Shown here: one piece after another, positions 1 to 13,275 of the stretch
Numbering within the stretch: position 1 is the first letter of the stretch
How the letters are laid out: every line of letters starts with the position of its first letter
From: Mya arenaria
Taxonomy: Eukaryota > Mollusca > Bivalvia > Myida > Myidae
NCBI RefSeq assembly: GCF_026914265.1
Contig: NC_069136.1
Span: 33,999,368 to 34,063,367 of the forward strand
Direction: 5' to 3'
Length of the DNA stretch: 64,000 bases
Notes under the pieces: generated by a model
Seen by the model: only the letters and a program-made list of their open reading frames with translations
The model's database searches: none
Told to the model about the DNA's origin: nothing
Position numbers and translations under genes: made by a program

Positions 1-1004
1 AGGACAAAGAAAAACAAAAGACCACAAGGTATACAAAAAGGTGATTTAATAGTTATTTCAGGTATGTAAAATGCAAATAAATACCCACTTGAAGCATAAA
101 CGCATTAATAATGAAATCTACAACTATTCTGCTCAAAATGTCTCTCTTTTTCAGCCTTAAATATAATGTTTAACCTAGGCAGATTTGTTTTTTAGCAGTT
201 CAGCAACAACGAAAGGCAAAAAGGCTCAAAGATATGACCGTTTTGATCGTAAGTATTTTATTTCAAATGATGCAGAATGTTTTGGATATACATGTATTTC
301 AAACACAGTTTAAGTATTTATCATTATGTAATCAAGATCTAGGATCGTATGGAAACTAGGTTTGGTACAAAAATTCACATACACAAAGGAACATTTGAAT
401 AACAACACACTTATGAATGATATTTGCATACATCGTTTCATCAACTTGATTTATGAAAACCAACCACGTGATGTGTCACACATCCTGCGCAAAAATAAAA
501 GTAAGTTTTAAAAAGTATAACATGAATACCAAGATGAACCTGTTTATAATATAAAATTATATCTGAGAGTATGTTTATGATTGGTCCCAGATAATATATA
601 TACTACATTTCTCTACATGGTGATCAAAGTTTATACACGTGTTGGACAGTAACTCAATGCCAATGCGTTTTCTTAACTGAGCTTGTTTCTGTAGTTTTTC
701 ACATAAGTATCAGTACGATACCGTTTGGTTACGATCTACCCTTATGTCAGATCCTGGAATCAATAAGACTGCCTTGTTTATTTTTGTTAATTTTTTTGTA
801 CTCGTTTTAGACGGAAGTCAGTTCGTAATGTATGGGGCTGGGCCGCCAAAGCCACTGCCGTTGCCCTTAATGGACAAAAAAAGAAAAGGTAGGAACAGTG
901 AAAACCAAAATTTGAAGAGTTGTAAAACAATCGGAAGTGTCCGCCTTTCACACAAAATGATCGTTCAGCAAACCAAGGTCGTTCAACAAAAAGTTTGCAA
1001 ATAA
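1..1004 (+). other. Possible 3' exons of a gene entering from the left
   Basis: Several short open stretches here have splice-like borders. One ends at 28 before GTATAC. Another runs 196-248, between TTTTTTTAG and GTAAGT. A third ends at 500 before GTAAGT and reads ...FINLIYENQPRDVSHILRK. The last begins after CTCGTTTTAG near 812 and is open to a stop at 1004, reading GSQFVMYGAGPPKPLPLPL and then a Lys-rich tail. The pieces are basic and low in complexity, and I recognise no domain. They could be the end of one gene, but chance splice-like signals in AT-rich DNA are a real alternative. Codon phase between the pieces was not established. Confidence 0.22.
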
Positions 1005-2553
1005 AGCGGTTTTCCAAACTAAAATCAGATGCATCAGATAAACGATTATCAGATGCTAAATGCAAACAAATAACAATGCGAGAAGTTAACTTTCAGTAAT
1101 TTGAGTTTTAGTAATTTATTTTGCTCATCTAAAATAACCAAGTTTTGTACAAAATCTTATTCGTTGTATTTCAAAACAAAAAATGTAAGTTACACGATTT
1201 TGTTTGAAACGAACTCTGTTGTCATGGTTCATCTTTACTGAGTTAGTACGTATCTCACGTTTAATGTATGTTAAGCATTGAACAATGGGTTATTAAAACA
1301 TGATTATAAAATTAGCTGCTGTGCTTGCCCAGGCCTTTTATAACACGCTACATTTTGTTTCCGGGTGAATTATATCAAACAACACGTTTCGTTCCTGTTT
1401 TGTAATTTATTTGTGTAATTATACATATCTCTCTCTCTCAACTGGTTAAAACATATATCGTTTGGCATATTGTAAGCGTTTTGTTTGGAAAATATATTGC
1501 CTTTATTGACAACATTCTGGCAATTCATTCGCGGTTCTATATCGATCTGTTTTGATGAAGATTCATAATTTGAATTGAGCAATGATTGTTTTATCAAAAA
1601 CAGAAGAAAAAAAGAACCTAATAATATAAGATAAATAATCAGTATTCTATGATTTCTTCATTAATGACGACATGGAAATAACGCATTATGACGTCATCAA
1701 AATGGGCATGCACTCAGCACTGAGTTGTGGTGGTACAGGGGAAACATATGTGGTTTTTCGCTATTGTTGGCCGGAAAAAAGGATGCCATGAATCTGACAC
1801 TTTAATAGTCATAATTCTCATTAGTATTCAACACGTCGAGGAAATATGTAAGTAAGCTGCCAAAGGCTTACTTATTAAGACATTTCATAAGATCGTTGAA
1901 TTAAACTGTGTCTTATATGACGACTTAAATGTGACAAATCTTTGATGTTTATATGTATTTAAGGGATGAATTGCGGGATTGAAGTTATAATCGGGGTATG
2001 AAAGAATTGGGTTGGTTAAAGTTAAAGTATGTGGACTCCACGCGTACTTTCACCAGCCCAATGGCGTTCATATCCCCGATAATGACATCAATTCCGCAAT
2101 TTATTACTTATATTTACACCAATAGTTCATTATTTCATTCAAGAATTTCTAAAAAGTTATTCATTTCATTTAAGAAAACCTAACAGTAATCTTTTCTCAC
2201 CCATTCTGTTAATAGAACGACCTGACCGTAACCGGAAACAGTTGATCAAATAACGTCACAATAACGTGGGAAAAGATCAACCACTTAAAATCACTTTTAA
2301 GCGTAAAATTGAAACACTAATGACTACAATACATTTAACACATCATAAATGAACTTTTTCTAAAATGTTGATTTACGTGGTTTACGGGGCCTGCTGACAC
2401 AATACAAACACTTACAAGATAAACAATTTCCATGTATATTGTTATGCGATGATTCGCGATCCAAATATATCCGAAGATGTTGCGTTCATCGGATGATAAC
2501 CGCAATTGCCAAAAGGCAGTTCATTTAAGGAATTGAAGTTGAAGTGTAAAAAT

Positions 2554-2596
<43 letters not shown>

Positions 2597-3908
2597 ATAT
2601 ATATATACGAGGATAAAGTAGGATGACATTTTGTTGAATTTCCGAAAAGGGTGTAAAAACTACATTCGCATTATGTGGGCCTACATAGAATGGGTCTGAA
2701 ATATTTGTCTTTTGGCAATGGTGCCATGTGTGTAGATTGAGGTTAGTCTGTGTCCATGAATAGCACAATTCTGAAAGTAGGTATGTCCAGTTCAACATAG
2801 AGCACATTACAAAAGGAAACAGGGGCCAGTATTGTCAAAATTAGCCGGTTTAGCTCCTATTTTAGAAATTACAACAACACACTACCTCAATTCTTTTGTT
2901 TTATAATGGTTTTAAATGGTGGATATATTTGCATTTAAATGAACACCATTTGAAAAAAAAATCAAATCGAAACATTAAAGAAAGGATATGTTTGACGTAA
3001 AGTCTTACATGGAGTTTAGTAGAATTGTGCAATTTTGACTCATTTGTGTTAACGTTGTTTTATTGATGACACGCTGTTAACATAGAAGTGTCTGAATTTT
3101 GAACTTCTTGCAACACTCCTAAATCAAACAAAAACATTCATTGCATAACAAAATATGCAGAAGATAAACCCGGTGTTTATTTTGACCATTATAATGTACT
3201 TTGGGTTAACAGAATATACGCATTTGAAATACCATCTTAGGAATATTTGCAGTTAGATGTACATGTGTTTAAAGATATAGCCATTTTATACGGTTTAAAT
3301 CATTTTCAATACATATCACATTTGGTACATGAAGCTATTAAATTCTAATTTAATAACCCCCTTAAAGGGACTAGACACAAGATGATAGATTAGCAAAAAA
3401 AAAGACAAAAATTGTCGCAAATTTACATACAATTGATATCGTTGTTGTTGAATTCAACTTACTGGTGTATCACATCGCTTACCACACATGTTTCTTTCGC
3501 AGTTTTTGCGTATTTTCTCAATTCGAAATTTACTGGATTTGTCTACCACGTACATCACAGCGAATGAAAAACTAGCGACGGTATATGTATCTATACACAC
3601 TATAAACCGTGAAACCATTATGCGCTATTTTTAAACGGGTAAACACAGTTGAGACAGCGACAAAATGTAATTTCAATCATTTAAAATGATGTATTGTCGG
3701 CCTGCGGTATTGAAAATTCTAGGATTATTTTGTTAAAAAATGCATTTGCTGATTTGGTGACCATACGGTGTCAAGCCTCTTGAAACATTTATTAACATTT
3801 TATTTCAAATGTTAATGCAAATAAAGTTTCGCCAAATAACGACATGTGCTTGCAGTATACATGTACATATACTTCACGAAATACGTATATAATATTACAT
3901 TATTTCTG
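1005..3908. other. AT-rich intergenic stretch
   Basis: No gene is recognisable on either strand. It holds a CT/TA microsatellite at 2559-2607. At about 3355-3470 there is a stretch starting CTTAAAGGGACTAGACAC that resembles, from memory, a dispersed repeat start common in bivalve DNA; I cannot confirm that here. The last part is the presumed promoter side of the protease gene. Confidence 0.5.
2559..2607. repeat. Microsatellite (CT)n followed by (TA)n
   Basis: About 17 CT dinucleotides run directly into about 7 TA dinucleotides. Confidence 0.95.
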
Positions 3909-5381
3909 ATGTTCAAAGTAATCTACGAATGGAACCAGAGTTCGCTACGCGGAGAAAAATACATCAGACGTCTGATCCAGAAATGTCTTCCACCAGCTGA
4001 TATTTTGGATGAGTTGTGTGATTTATATGGGCGGAAATCGAAGATAGTAAGAGAAATATGCGAAGCTGTCATTGTTCAAACCAAAAAGCAGATAGAAACG
4101 CTAACTAAGTGTACGGACATAGTGGCGGATATTTATCCATCGTTTACCCTTGAAAAGGGAAACCACATTGTTTTTGTGATAACGCTGAAAAAAATAATTG
4201 ATGTGACACTTTTAGAAGAAGATATTTTGTTTGCTACTGAGTTTCGTGTGTTAGGATGCTACTCAACCGAAGCAAAGTCGATATACCAAAGTAAAACTGT
4301 TGAACACATGTCCATGAGAGACCAGCTGAAGGTTAAACGATGCATTAATATCCATTCTGAGGAGCTTCTCAAAAGGCATAGGTACTTGAGCATTATAACC
4401 GCAAGCACCCAAAAGTCAAGAGGATTTAAAACCGACAATCATTATAAAGACAGGCGGCTTTGCATAGTGTTTTTCGTTCATGCAAAAGGCTTCATTCCGA
4501 TTGACGAAGATCCATTTGATGAAACATATGACAAAATTGCTATAGATGTGCTGGAAGGCGTTTTTACTCCTTATATGAAAACGTGTACAGAATACCATGA
4601 CAACGTTAAAATGGGCTGCAAAATCTTTCGGAGCAACATACGCGGAGGAACCCTTTGGGGATTTTACGATCACCACAAGCATGGATTAATTGGTTTAACA
4701 TGCGCACATGCCTTGTTGAATAGTAAAGAATTAGAACGTTTTGAAAAACATGGATCGAATTAAGGATTAAAGGACTGACCAGAAAAGTATCGTGATGTCA
4801 AGATGAGAGACGTCTTTCAGCCAGAAAAAATCTCAAATCAGGTTCCAATGGGACAGATAGTTGAAGCAGCTTATTGTCCGGGAGGAGACAATCGATCCGG
4901 GGTAGATGCGGTTTTATTTCGAATTGAAAACCGGTTTCCATTGTCTGGTGGAAGTCCCTTCATATTGAGAAAAGGTATCTATAGTTGGTACATTTAAGTC
5001 GCGTATTTTGGATGTATTGGCAGTAAAGTGTGTGGGCGTGTGGACGGGTATCTTGGTTTGCTTTTCAATAACAATATAAGAAGCCAAACATTTAAAAGAC
5101 GTTGTTTAAAATTACACATTTCGTATGTTTTTTTTTTTCTAAATTGCTGACTACTATGAAGTATGACATGTTTAGTCTTATAATTTTATTTATTTATGTT
5201 GGAATAAGTGCTCAGTCCTTTTCTCCTCGTCTACTGATTTTAATTTTCTTTGCACTTGATTTCACTGACCCGGCATAGCAGCAAAACACTATAAATAACT
5301 TAGTTTAACAAAATACACATACCGAGATACGCGCAATGCGACACGACTTTAAACAAAGTTTACACGGACATTACAACATCG

Positions 5382-5432
<51 letters not shown>

Positions 5433-6375
5433 TGGGTTGCCTTTCGGCAACATTCGCCATACTTTAGTTAAATTCGGTGGTTAATCTCCTTCAAATTCAG
5501 TTCTTAGGCACACTTTGTACTGATCTCATATATAATTACCTTTAAGGCCTCTATATGTATTATGTTGTAGTGGTCCGAAATGCGCCGCTGTGTTCTATAA
5601 AGAAAGACGCATGCTAATGATTTTTGCATGCACCGTCAGATTTTTAAGTTTTAAAGTTACTTGTAACCTGGTCGGAATCGTTGCATTTTGACGAGTTCAT
5701 AAACGTTTCGATCGCATATGCTGTGTATTACCTTTTTCTGAATTCATTTTCTATCTCAACGTAAACATAAACTCTATATGTATACATTTTATTGACACGT
5801 ATTTGATTGCCTTTGAAACTATGTGGTTATATGTTTTTAGGAGAATACATGTTCTCATTTCTTTTTCAGGTGAATATATAAATCCTGCATTTTCATTCGA
5901 AACCGGTAAAATATGTGGAACAATACCATTCAGTGAAAAAAAAGTATCCAAATTTGGAGCGGCAACCGAACTCACCGAAGGTATCTTGGAATTCGAAGAG
6001 CCATTTGTCTGCTTCAAGACAATGGAGTTGAAATGGATGGTTGGTGATTATCAGTTGAAATTGTTTAATCAATACCAAGTCCGTAGTGCTCCAGGAGACG
6101 ATTTCTTTGCAAATCCAGGCGATTCTGGGGCACTTGTTTTAGCAAAGGATTTAGATAAGAAGAACTTGTGTATAGGAATTGTTGAGGGCGGGCAGAAGAA
6201 TAGCCAGGTCACTTGTGTTTCCCCAGTTCAAGATGTTCTGGAACAATTTAAAATTCGAAACTTTAAACAGTTCGAAAACGAGAAAAACACGAAAGACATT
6301 GTTCATATGAGCAACAAAATAGACCAGATAGAAGCAACCCTACAAAGAATTGAAACGAAAATCAATGCGTCATGA
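3909..6375 (+). CDS. Intracellular trypsin-like serine peptidase, three exons
   Basis: Probable chymotrypsin-fold peptidase of about 503 residues from exons 3909-4722, 4783-4974 and 5870-6375. The triad is visible: His in LTCAHALL (codon 4707-4709), Asp in GVDAVLFRIE (4905-4907) and Ser in NPGDSGALVL (6124-6126). The strand before the Ser reads VSKFGAATELTEGIL, the usual V-K-G-T-G pattern. The 230 residues before the His match no domain I know, and the C-terminus (from about 6260) is a predicted coiled coil. No signal peptide is seen if translation starts at 3909, so the product is probably cytosolic or nuclear. Exon 2 joins exon 3 with matching phase (AAAG before GTATCT; TTTTTCAG before the next exon). 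Between 4722 and 4783 the genomic frame has two stops, but both fall inside a 60-base GTAAAG...CCAG segment that would be a very short in-frame intron. If it is not spliced, the gene is broken. The in-frame ATG at 3846 is possible but adds a hydrophobic run with no support. Related proteins of unknown function occur in molluscs and cnidarians. Confidence 0.72.
5383..5428. repeat. (TA)n microsatellite in protease intron 2
   Basis: About 23 TA dinucleotides lie within the intron between 4975 and 5869. Confidence 0.95.
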
Positions 6376-9140
6376 TAGAAATTATAACCGGTTCTTTTAA
6401 TACGCAATACACCTGATTATGTTTGATATATCGTTTATTATCATATAAGACGGACGGGTGATCAGTTTGGCTTATTCGAGTCTTACGTTAACTGTTTTCG
6501 ATTTTTTAAATAGCTTAATTCAAATTGCTTACACAAATACATTTACATTTTATTTTACTAAATTGGCGCGTTATTGCGCGTGATTCACCTTAAATGTTGG
6601 CGATCTTCTATGCGGTGATATCCCTTGGCGAACAAATAACGTCTCTGCTGAGAAAAGCTGGATTTCAGCTATATACTACTTCTATGGGTATTGATTTAAT
6701 GTTTTAATGAAGCTTTATTATATTTAATAACAATGATTTCAATTTGATTTCATTTGTATATATATTATAAGCGAAATAAATTTTTAAACATTTTGAATGG
6801 CGTTTCGTGAATTTGAACATCATCATTTTATACGCGAACAGGCAGTGATAACTGTGTGGAATGGGAAGTGATTGCTGTGTTGAGTTTGACAAAGTGTTGT
6901 AAGATGGGGTTTTCAAATACTGTTTACTTGACCGATATGCAGAAGAGTTGTGTATGTATTTGTTTATTTTGATTTTTGTACGATTGCAATGTATTGCAAC
7001 AAAGTAGCACCAACAGCGTCATTTCACGAGCGGCTTGTCGTTTTTGTAACGTTTATGATGGTGCTACGAGGCAAACAATATTTCAATCTTAGACGTAACG
7101 AAACTCATTTTCATTTCAAGTGAAAACTGCTTATTTGTGTTAACTGTTATTTAACTGGGATTGCACTTGCTAATAGCGTCAGAAATTAAGTTAACGCTGA
7201 CATTATTGATATTTTCTTCCTAACACTGTGTGCCTCATGTACGTTTGCATCGTTAAACGAGTTATATATTAAAATATATTATTTTGATTATCTACTAAAC
7301 AGAAAGCAAGCATCCATTTTTATTGATCAACTGTTCCATGTTAATGGGTTTGCCCAAAAAAAAACAGAACATTTATTCGCTCCATTTTATCGTATTTTGC
7401 ATTTTTTTCTAAAAATGAAGGAAGTTTATGCATCCTTGATTTATTTATGGAGTTACGTACGTTTTTTCCTTACAAGCAGGATATACTATTTTGGTTAAAA
7501 TCAATATTTAGTTCACTTAACCTTTCTGATACAAAACTGCTTATTCATATACTTAGCAACAATTCTTTTTATGATGTTTTCAGAATAAAAACCTCTGTTT
7601 CATTATGAATAGCTCAATAAGTCGAAAGTATGCAATAAAAAACATGCATTTACCTGCATATTTCAGTTCTCGCTTATAATGTTGATTACATATATCTGCG
7701 CTAAATAAAATTAATTTTATTATGTCATACTTCATTACAGTAGATTAAAAATGGATACTTGTTTTTGTATGATATAAATTTGAGATGACAACAAGGGCAG
7801 TTTGGTCTTAATTATTACTATCGGCTTTCAAATCTCATCCACTTCTAAATTTGTGAATATGTGAATGTTGAACTTGCAATCCGATGATCATTTAATTTAG
7901 TAAATTGTGTCCTGTACAGCCAACTCAACGAAAGTAAATGTTGAGCGTCATGTTCATATTTAAATGTAGAATGTAGTCTATATTCTGATATGACACGTAA
8001 CCTAAAATGCAAAACTTTATTCAATGAGTTGTATGTGTATTATGTGCTTATTTATTTTCATTCGTTTTTAATATTGTAAAATTAGTTACGAATATGTCTT
8101 AATTTACATAAAAGTATGAGATACTTATATATAGAGAATTATTTTAACAAAAGCGAATGTTTATCTTAAAGTATATAGTCGTACAAGTGTTTAAGTGTTA
8201 GTACTATCTACAGTGTAAGCGATATTTCTGATTGCTAACATATATTGATATGTATTTAGTATAACTTTTTCCTTTGGCAAATACTTTCTTTCTGTATGGC
8301 TATTTGTTTAGGATGAATCTGTACATAAAGTGTCTTTATATAAATTATAAGTTTCAGATCATTGTTATTTGCTAATTTATCTTTCATAATAGAACTACTG
8401 TTGTAGCTGTTGTATGACTGTATATCCACAAAACAAATAAATATAGACAAAATAAACGTACGTTGGCAGGTTTTTAACAACAAGGTATGATTATAAGATA
8501 AAATTATGAAATGTTTTGATTTACCTAACTAATTGTGTTGCTCTATATGTGAATTCGAAATTTAGGCTTATAACTGTTTGATTGAATAATAATTTATTAT
8601 TTGAAATATACATGCATTGAGTCATCGAAAACACTGTTTTGTATCTTTATTCGTCCACATGTGACACGGCCTTCTGGATATTTTGTAATTAACCCTGAAT
8701 CGTGAATCTATTTCAAAACAAACTTTAAAGGCAGGAAGGCAAACAAAATTAATGTAAAAATCAACAAGCATAATTCTCTACGATATATACAAAGCAGAGC
8801 CAGAGAAGAGATTCTTTAATTTAAAACAGAAAAACTATTCACTTGCAAATTACTAAATATTATTTTTTTATTGTTTATGTAATTATGTTCAAACTGTTTT
8901 AATACTTCCAAAATATTCGTCCTTATATTTCACTTATGAAAAATGTTAATTTTGTTTGGACTTAAAAACCCAGAACCTACCCACCAAATGACACTAGCAA
9001 TGTTATTAATTGGTCATGGCCTAAGAAATAACTGTTCCATTTGTAATTTTGGTTCCTAGTGTGTATAGGAGGTTGTATGCGTTTGAATATTCCCATTAAC
9101 TCAATACACAAACATTAAATATACCCCCACCAGGAAGTGG
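6376..9140. other. AT-rich intergenic stretch, nothing recognised
   Basis: No open frame of convincing length, no domain and no terminal repeats are visible. Short open stretches are what AT-rich DNA gives by chance. Confidence 0.6.
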
Positions 9141-9162
9141 TGTGTGCTATATACGAATCATC

Positions 9163-10283
9163 ATGTCCCGTCCGTCCCTTTGACTTGCTTATTGCGTGTC
9201 TACCTTAACGTCCGTACGTCATGCTTGCTGCGTGCCCAACTATCCGCCCGTCAGGTTGTCTGGTTAACTGTGTGTCTTCATATCCGTCCGTATGTATGTT
9301 TGGCTACCTGCGTGTTTAACCATTCGTCCGTACGTCTGTCTGATTTGATGCGTGCTTTATTCTCCGTCTTTCTGGCTTGCTGTGTGTCAACCTAAATGTC
9401 ACTACGTCCGGCTTGCTTACTGCGTTTCTACTCGTCCGTATTTTTGTCTTGCTTGCTGCGTGTCTACCCGTCCGTACGTCTGTCTGAATTGCTGCGGGCC
9501 TACCCGTCCGTACGGCTGTCTTGTGTGCTGCGTGTCTACCCTTCCGTACGTCTGTCTGGCTTGCTGCGTGCCTATCCATCCGTACGTCTGTCTTGCTTGC
9601 TACGTGTCTACCCGTCCGTATGTCTGTCTGGCTTGCTGCGTATCTACCTGTCCGTCCGTCCGTCTGCTTTGCTTGCTGCGTGCCTACCCGTCCGTACGAC
9701 CGTGTGGTTAGCTGCGTGTCTACCCGTCCGTACGTCTGTCTTTCTTGCTGCGTGTCTACGCGTCCGTACGTCTGTCTTGCTTGCTGCGTGTCTACCCGTC
9801 CGTGCGTCTGTCTGGCTTTTTGCGTGTCGTCCCGTCCGTATATTCGTGAGGTTAGCTGCGTTTCTACCCGTCCGTATTTCTGTCTTGCTTGCTGCGTGTC
9901 TACCCGTCCGTACGTCTGTCTGAATTGCTGCGGGCCTACCCGTCCGTACGTCTGTCTGGCTTGCTGTGTGTCTACACGCCCGTACGTTTGTCTGGCTTGC
10001 TGCGTGTCTATCCGTCCGTACGTCTGTCTGGCTTGCTGCGTGTCTACCCGTCCGTATGCCTGTCTGGCTTGCTGCGTGTCTACCCGTCCGTACGTCTGTC
10101 TGGCTTGCTGCGTGCCTACCCTTTCGTACGTCCGTGTGGTTAGCTGCGTGTCTACCCGTCCGTACGTCTGTCTGGCTTGCTGCGTGCCTACCCGTCCGTA
10201 CGTCCGTGTGGTTAGCTGCGTGTCTACCCGCCCGTACGTCTGTTTGGCTTGCTGCGTGCCTATCCTTCCGTACGTCTGTCTAA
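9163..10283. repeat. 36-bp minisatellite, CCGT-rich
   Basis: About 31 tandem units of 36 bases contain GCTTGCTGCGTGTCTACC followed by CGTCCGTACGTCTGTCTG. The period is a multiple of three, so all + frames stay open for long runs and give Cys/Val/Leu-rich nonsense. Units at the left edge (9163-9400) are more diverged than those in the centre, as expected of an array grown by unequal exchange. It is related to the 40-bp array at 60130-62195 and, in the opposite orientation, to the GGAC remnant at 42940-43100. Confidence 0.93.
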
Positions 10284-10850
10284 CTTAAGTCTTAATTTAT
10301 GCAAATTGTTATATATGCTATTTATGCCATTTGTTAAAGGTGTAGAGAGAGATGCGATGACAATAAAAATGCTCATGCTTTTTTAATAAAATATTGAGGA
10401 CGGCTAGAGTATGAAGTAACTTAAAATTGCACCGTTAACATTATATTATATCAACTTAACTTTAAGTTGGACCTTGATATAACCTTGATAAAAGAAATGA
10501 GTTCAGTGAGTAAAGTAAGGAACACATTACGTCTCCATGTTTGGTTTATATTGTTAGTGCGATTCGCTTACGATTAATAAATTCGAATAGCTTTGTCATT
10601 TTAACACAACTTTGTGAATACATTTTATTGGTCAACTGGAACTTTTCAATGATTCTTTGACTGTTGAAGAAATCTGATGCCTTCTATATCATTCGTTTTT
10701 AAATTTGGTTATATGTTATTACCGTATTATTTCTAAACTTTATTACAGACTTCGCATAACAATTATTCTATAACATACACTACTTTTGTTATACTGAAAA
10801 TGAATTTGAGAAAATAAAGGTATAGTTATAACTAAATGTATAAACCGAAC
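10284..10850. other. Spacer between two minisatellites
   Basis: AT-rich, with no gene, terminal repeat or RNA feature seen. Confidence 0.6.
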
Positions 10851-12060
10851 ATTACAACATACAAAACAACACTGTCATGTCACATACAAAACAACACTGT
10901 CATACCACATACAAAACAACAAAGTCATACCATATGCAAAACAACACAGTCATGTCACATACAAAACAACACAGTCATACCACATACAAAACAACAAAGT
11001 AATACCACATACAAAACAACACAGTCATGCCACATACAAAAACAACACAGTAATACCACATACAAAACAACACAGTCATGCCACTTGCAAAACAACAGAA
11101 TCATGCAACATACGTAACAAGACAGTCATACCACATACAAAACAACACAGTCATGCCACATACAAAAACAACACAGTAAAACCACATACAAAACAACACA
11201 GTCATGCCACATACAAAACAACAAAGTCATGCCACATACAAAAACAACACAGTCATACCACATACAAAACAACACAGTCATGCCACATACAAAACAACAT
11301 AGTCATACCACATACAAATCAGCACAGTCATGCCACATACAAAAACAACATAGTCATACAACATACAAAATAACACAGTCATGCCACTTGTAAAACAACA
11401 GAATCATGCAACATACGTAACAAGACAGTCGTACTACATACAAAACAACACAGTCATGTCACACTCAAAAAACACTGTCATGTCACATACAAAACTACAC
11501 ATTCATGTCACAAACATAACAACACAGTCATGCCACATGCAAAACAACACAGTTATGTCACATACAAAACTACACATTCACGTCACATACAAAACTACAC
11601 ATTCATGCCACATACAAAACAACACTGTCATGTCACATACAAAACTACACAGTCATGTCACATACAAAACTACACATTCATGCCACATACAAAACTACAC
11701 AGTCATACCACATACATAACAACACAGTCATGCCACATACAAAACTACACATTCATGCCACATACAAAACAACATTGTCATGCCACATACAAAACTACAC
11801 GTTCATGCCAAATACAAAACAACACTGTCATGCCACATACAAAACTACACATTCATGCCACATACAAAACAACACAGTCATGCCACATACAAAACAACAC
11901 TCTCATGCCACATACAAAACTACACATTCATGTCACTTACAAAACAAAAAAAATCATTCCACATACAATACAACACAGTCATGCCACATACAAAAATCAC
12001 ACAGTCATGCAATATACAAAGCAAAAAAATTATTCCGCATACGAAACAACACAGATATAG
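10851..12060. repeat. 25-bp minisatellite, copy 1
   Basis: About 48 units of 25 bases are built on ACATACAAAACAACACAGTC plus ATGCC. Variants carry CTACACATTC in place of CAACACAGTC and are concentrated in 11500-11940. Because 25 is not a multiple of three, a frame passes through all three phases and repeats every 75 bases. This gives long open frames of His/Thr/Gln-rich text that are not genes. The same family forms the larger array at 50880-54595. Confidence 0.94.
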
Positions 12061-12147
12061 CATATATAAAGGATCACAGTCATTCCACCCAGCAACAAAA
12101 TCACTGTACAAATGAATCAGAATATATTGATAAGCAAATATTTCGGT

Positions 12148-12205
12148 TACCACCTTGGAACGGTCAGTGCAACAGGAAGTCTTTATGGGGTTTAAACTAG
12201 CTGAT
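12148..12205 (+). repeat. Single unit of the 90-bp repeat family
   Basis: The stretch GGTTACCACCTTGGAACGGT, followed by CAGTGCAACAGGAAGT and GGGGTTTAAACTAG, matches one unit of the tandem array at 43450-44690. It abuts the end of the 25-bp array. Confidence 0.7.
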
Positions 12206-12249
12206 CTGTACACAACCTCAACATTATTGAAAAAAACTAATTCAAAATG

Positions 12250-12480
12250 TTTTTTTGACTTTTGACCTATTGACGTCAAAATAGTTAGGGTGCTGGTCAT
12301 GTTTAAGGGACCTCTACCAAGTTTGTAGTCTCTAAGCCTAAGCGTTTTCAATTATTGATTGGAAACTGTGAATTTTCAGCTTACGGTCACAACGACCTTG
12401 ACCTTTGTTTTCTTCATATATTGATTTCAGCTAAAGGTCATCTTAAGGTCAGCACGGCATTGACCTTTGACTAACCTGCC
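12250..12480. repeat. Dispersed repeat with GACCTTGACCTTTG motif
   Basis: The stretch has the succession TTTGACCTATTGACGTCAAAA, then GTCTCTAAGCCTAAGCG, then ATTGGAAACTG, then GACCTTGACCTTTG. From memory this matches a repeat very common in bivalve and gastropod genomes. A second, weaker GACCTTTGAC half follows at about 12467. No terminal repeats could be fixed. Confidence 0.5.
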
Positions 12481-12937
12481 TACAAAGCATTAGAACCCTT
12501 TAAGGCAATAACCTCTCAGGTGTTGTAATACTAACAATGATAAACTTAGGTTTTATAGTTTTAGTGACACAAGCTTTGGGTGAATAAGGGAAATTCTATA
12601 TTATTCCAGTTTATAAGCGGCATGATAATAAAAACAAACTGGTATTCATACAACATCTTAAGTCATTAAATTACTTAAGTAGATTTTCTAAAGTGTTCAT
12701 GGTCAAATTAAGAAAAACTACAGGTTTTATACATAAAATCATATGTACTACATAAAGTTAATGAAAATAAAGTATTTAAAATAATATTTAGTTATTATAT
12801 CATTCGACCAGTGCAAATCTTAACCTCAGGAAATGACTAAATAAGAAATTAACTTGAGATGTTTCATGAAAACCAGCCCAGGAGCATATATGGAAAAAGA
12901 AATTGAAAGTAATTATAACAAGTAAAATGATATTCAC
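12481..12937. other. AT-rich spacer, nothing recognised
   Basis: No gene or repeat structure is apparent. Confidence 0.6.
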
Positions 12938-13206
12938 TAGCTGATCCAAAGGAGGGGACCCCCCCCCCCGACCCCACTCCCTCCTAATTGTCCAAGTTTG
13001 CAAGGTAGTTTAATATAGGAAAAAAACAGTAATAAAATACGCCCAAAATGCACCATTTCCAATAAGACATTGTCAAATTGTTCAATGGGGAGTACACAAA
13101 ACACCCACGCCCCCACCCCCTGCAAACACTTGACCGTGGGCCAAATAAATTGCGATTCCGTGTTTAGTTACGCCCCCACTTACGTCGAATCCTTGATCCG
13201 CCACTG
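12938..13206. mobile_element. Possible short hAT-like element end
   Basis: The right side ends GATCCGCCACTG at 13206, the complement of CAGTGGCGGATC, a terminal sequence typical of many hAT-type elements. The left side is a decayed GCTGATCC next to a C homopolymer. The same end, in the same orientation with the flank AATCC, recurs at 57502-57520. The left boundary and target duplication are not resolved. Confidence 0.35.
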
Positions 13207-13275
13207 TAATAAATCATCAAAAATGCCAATAGTATTTTTCTGAGTCTAGACGTGTATTTGAGACTTAAGACTAGA

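Noticed and set aside
1370-1597. 75-residue - strand frame
   Set aside because: Asn/Cys-rich text with no domain, no splice context and no conservation cue.
2442-2807. 121-residue - strand frame
   Set aside because: Its centre is the translated CT/TA microsatellite and no family is recognisable.
9144-10288. Long Cys/Val/Leu-rich open frames
   Set aside because: They follow from the 36-bp period of a minisatellite in every frame; no start context, domain or codon bias.
10836-12200. His/Thr/Gln-rich open frames
   Set aside because: Three phases of a 25-bp tandem repeat; the same text appears in every array of the family.
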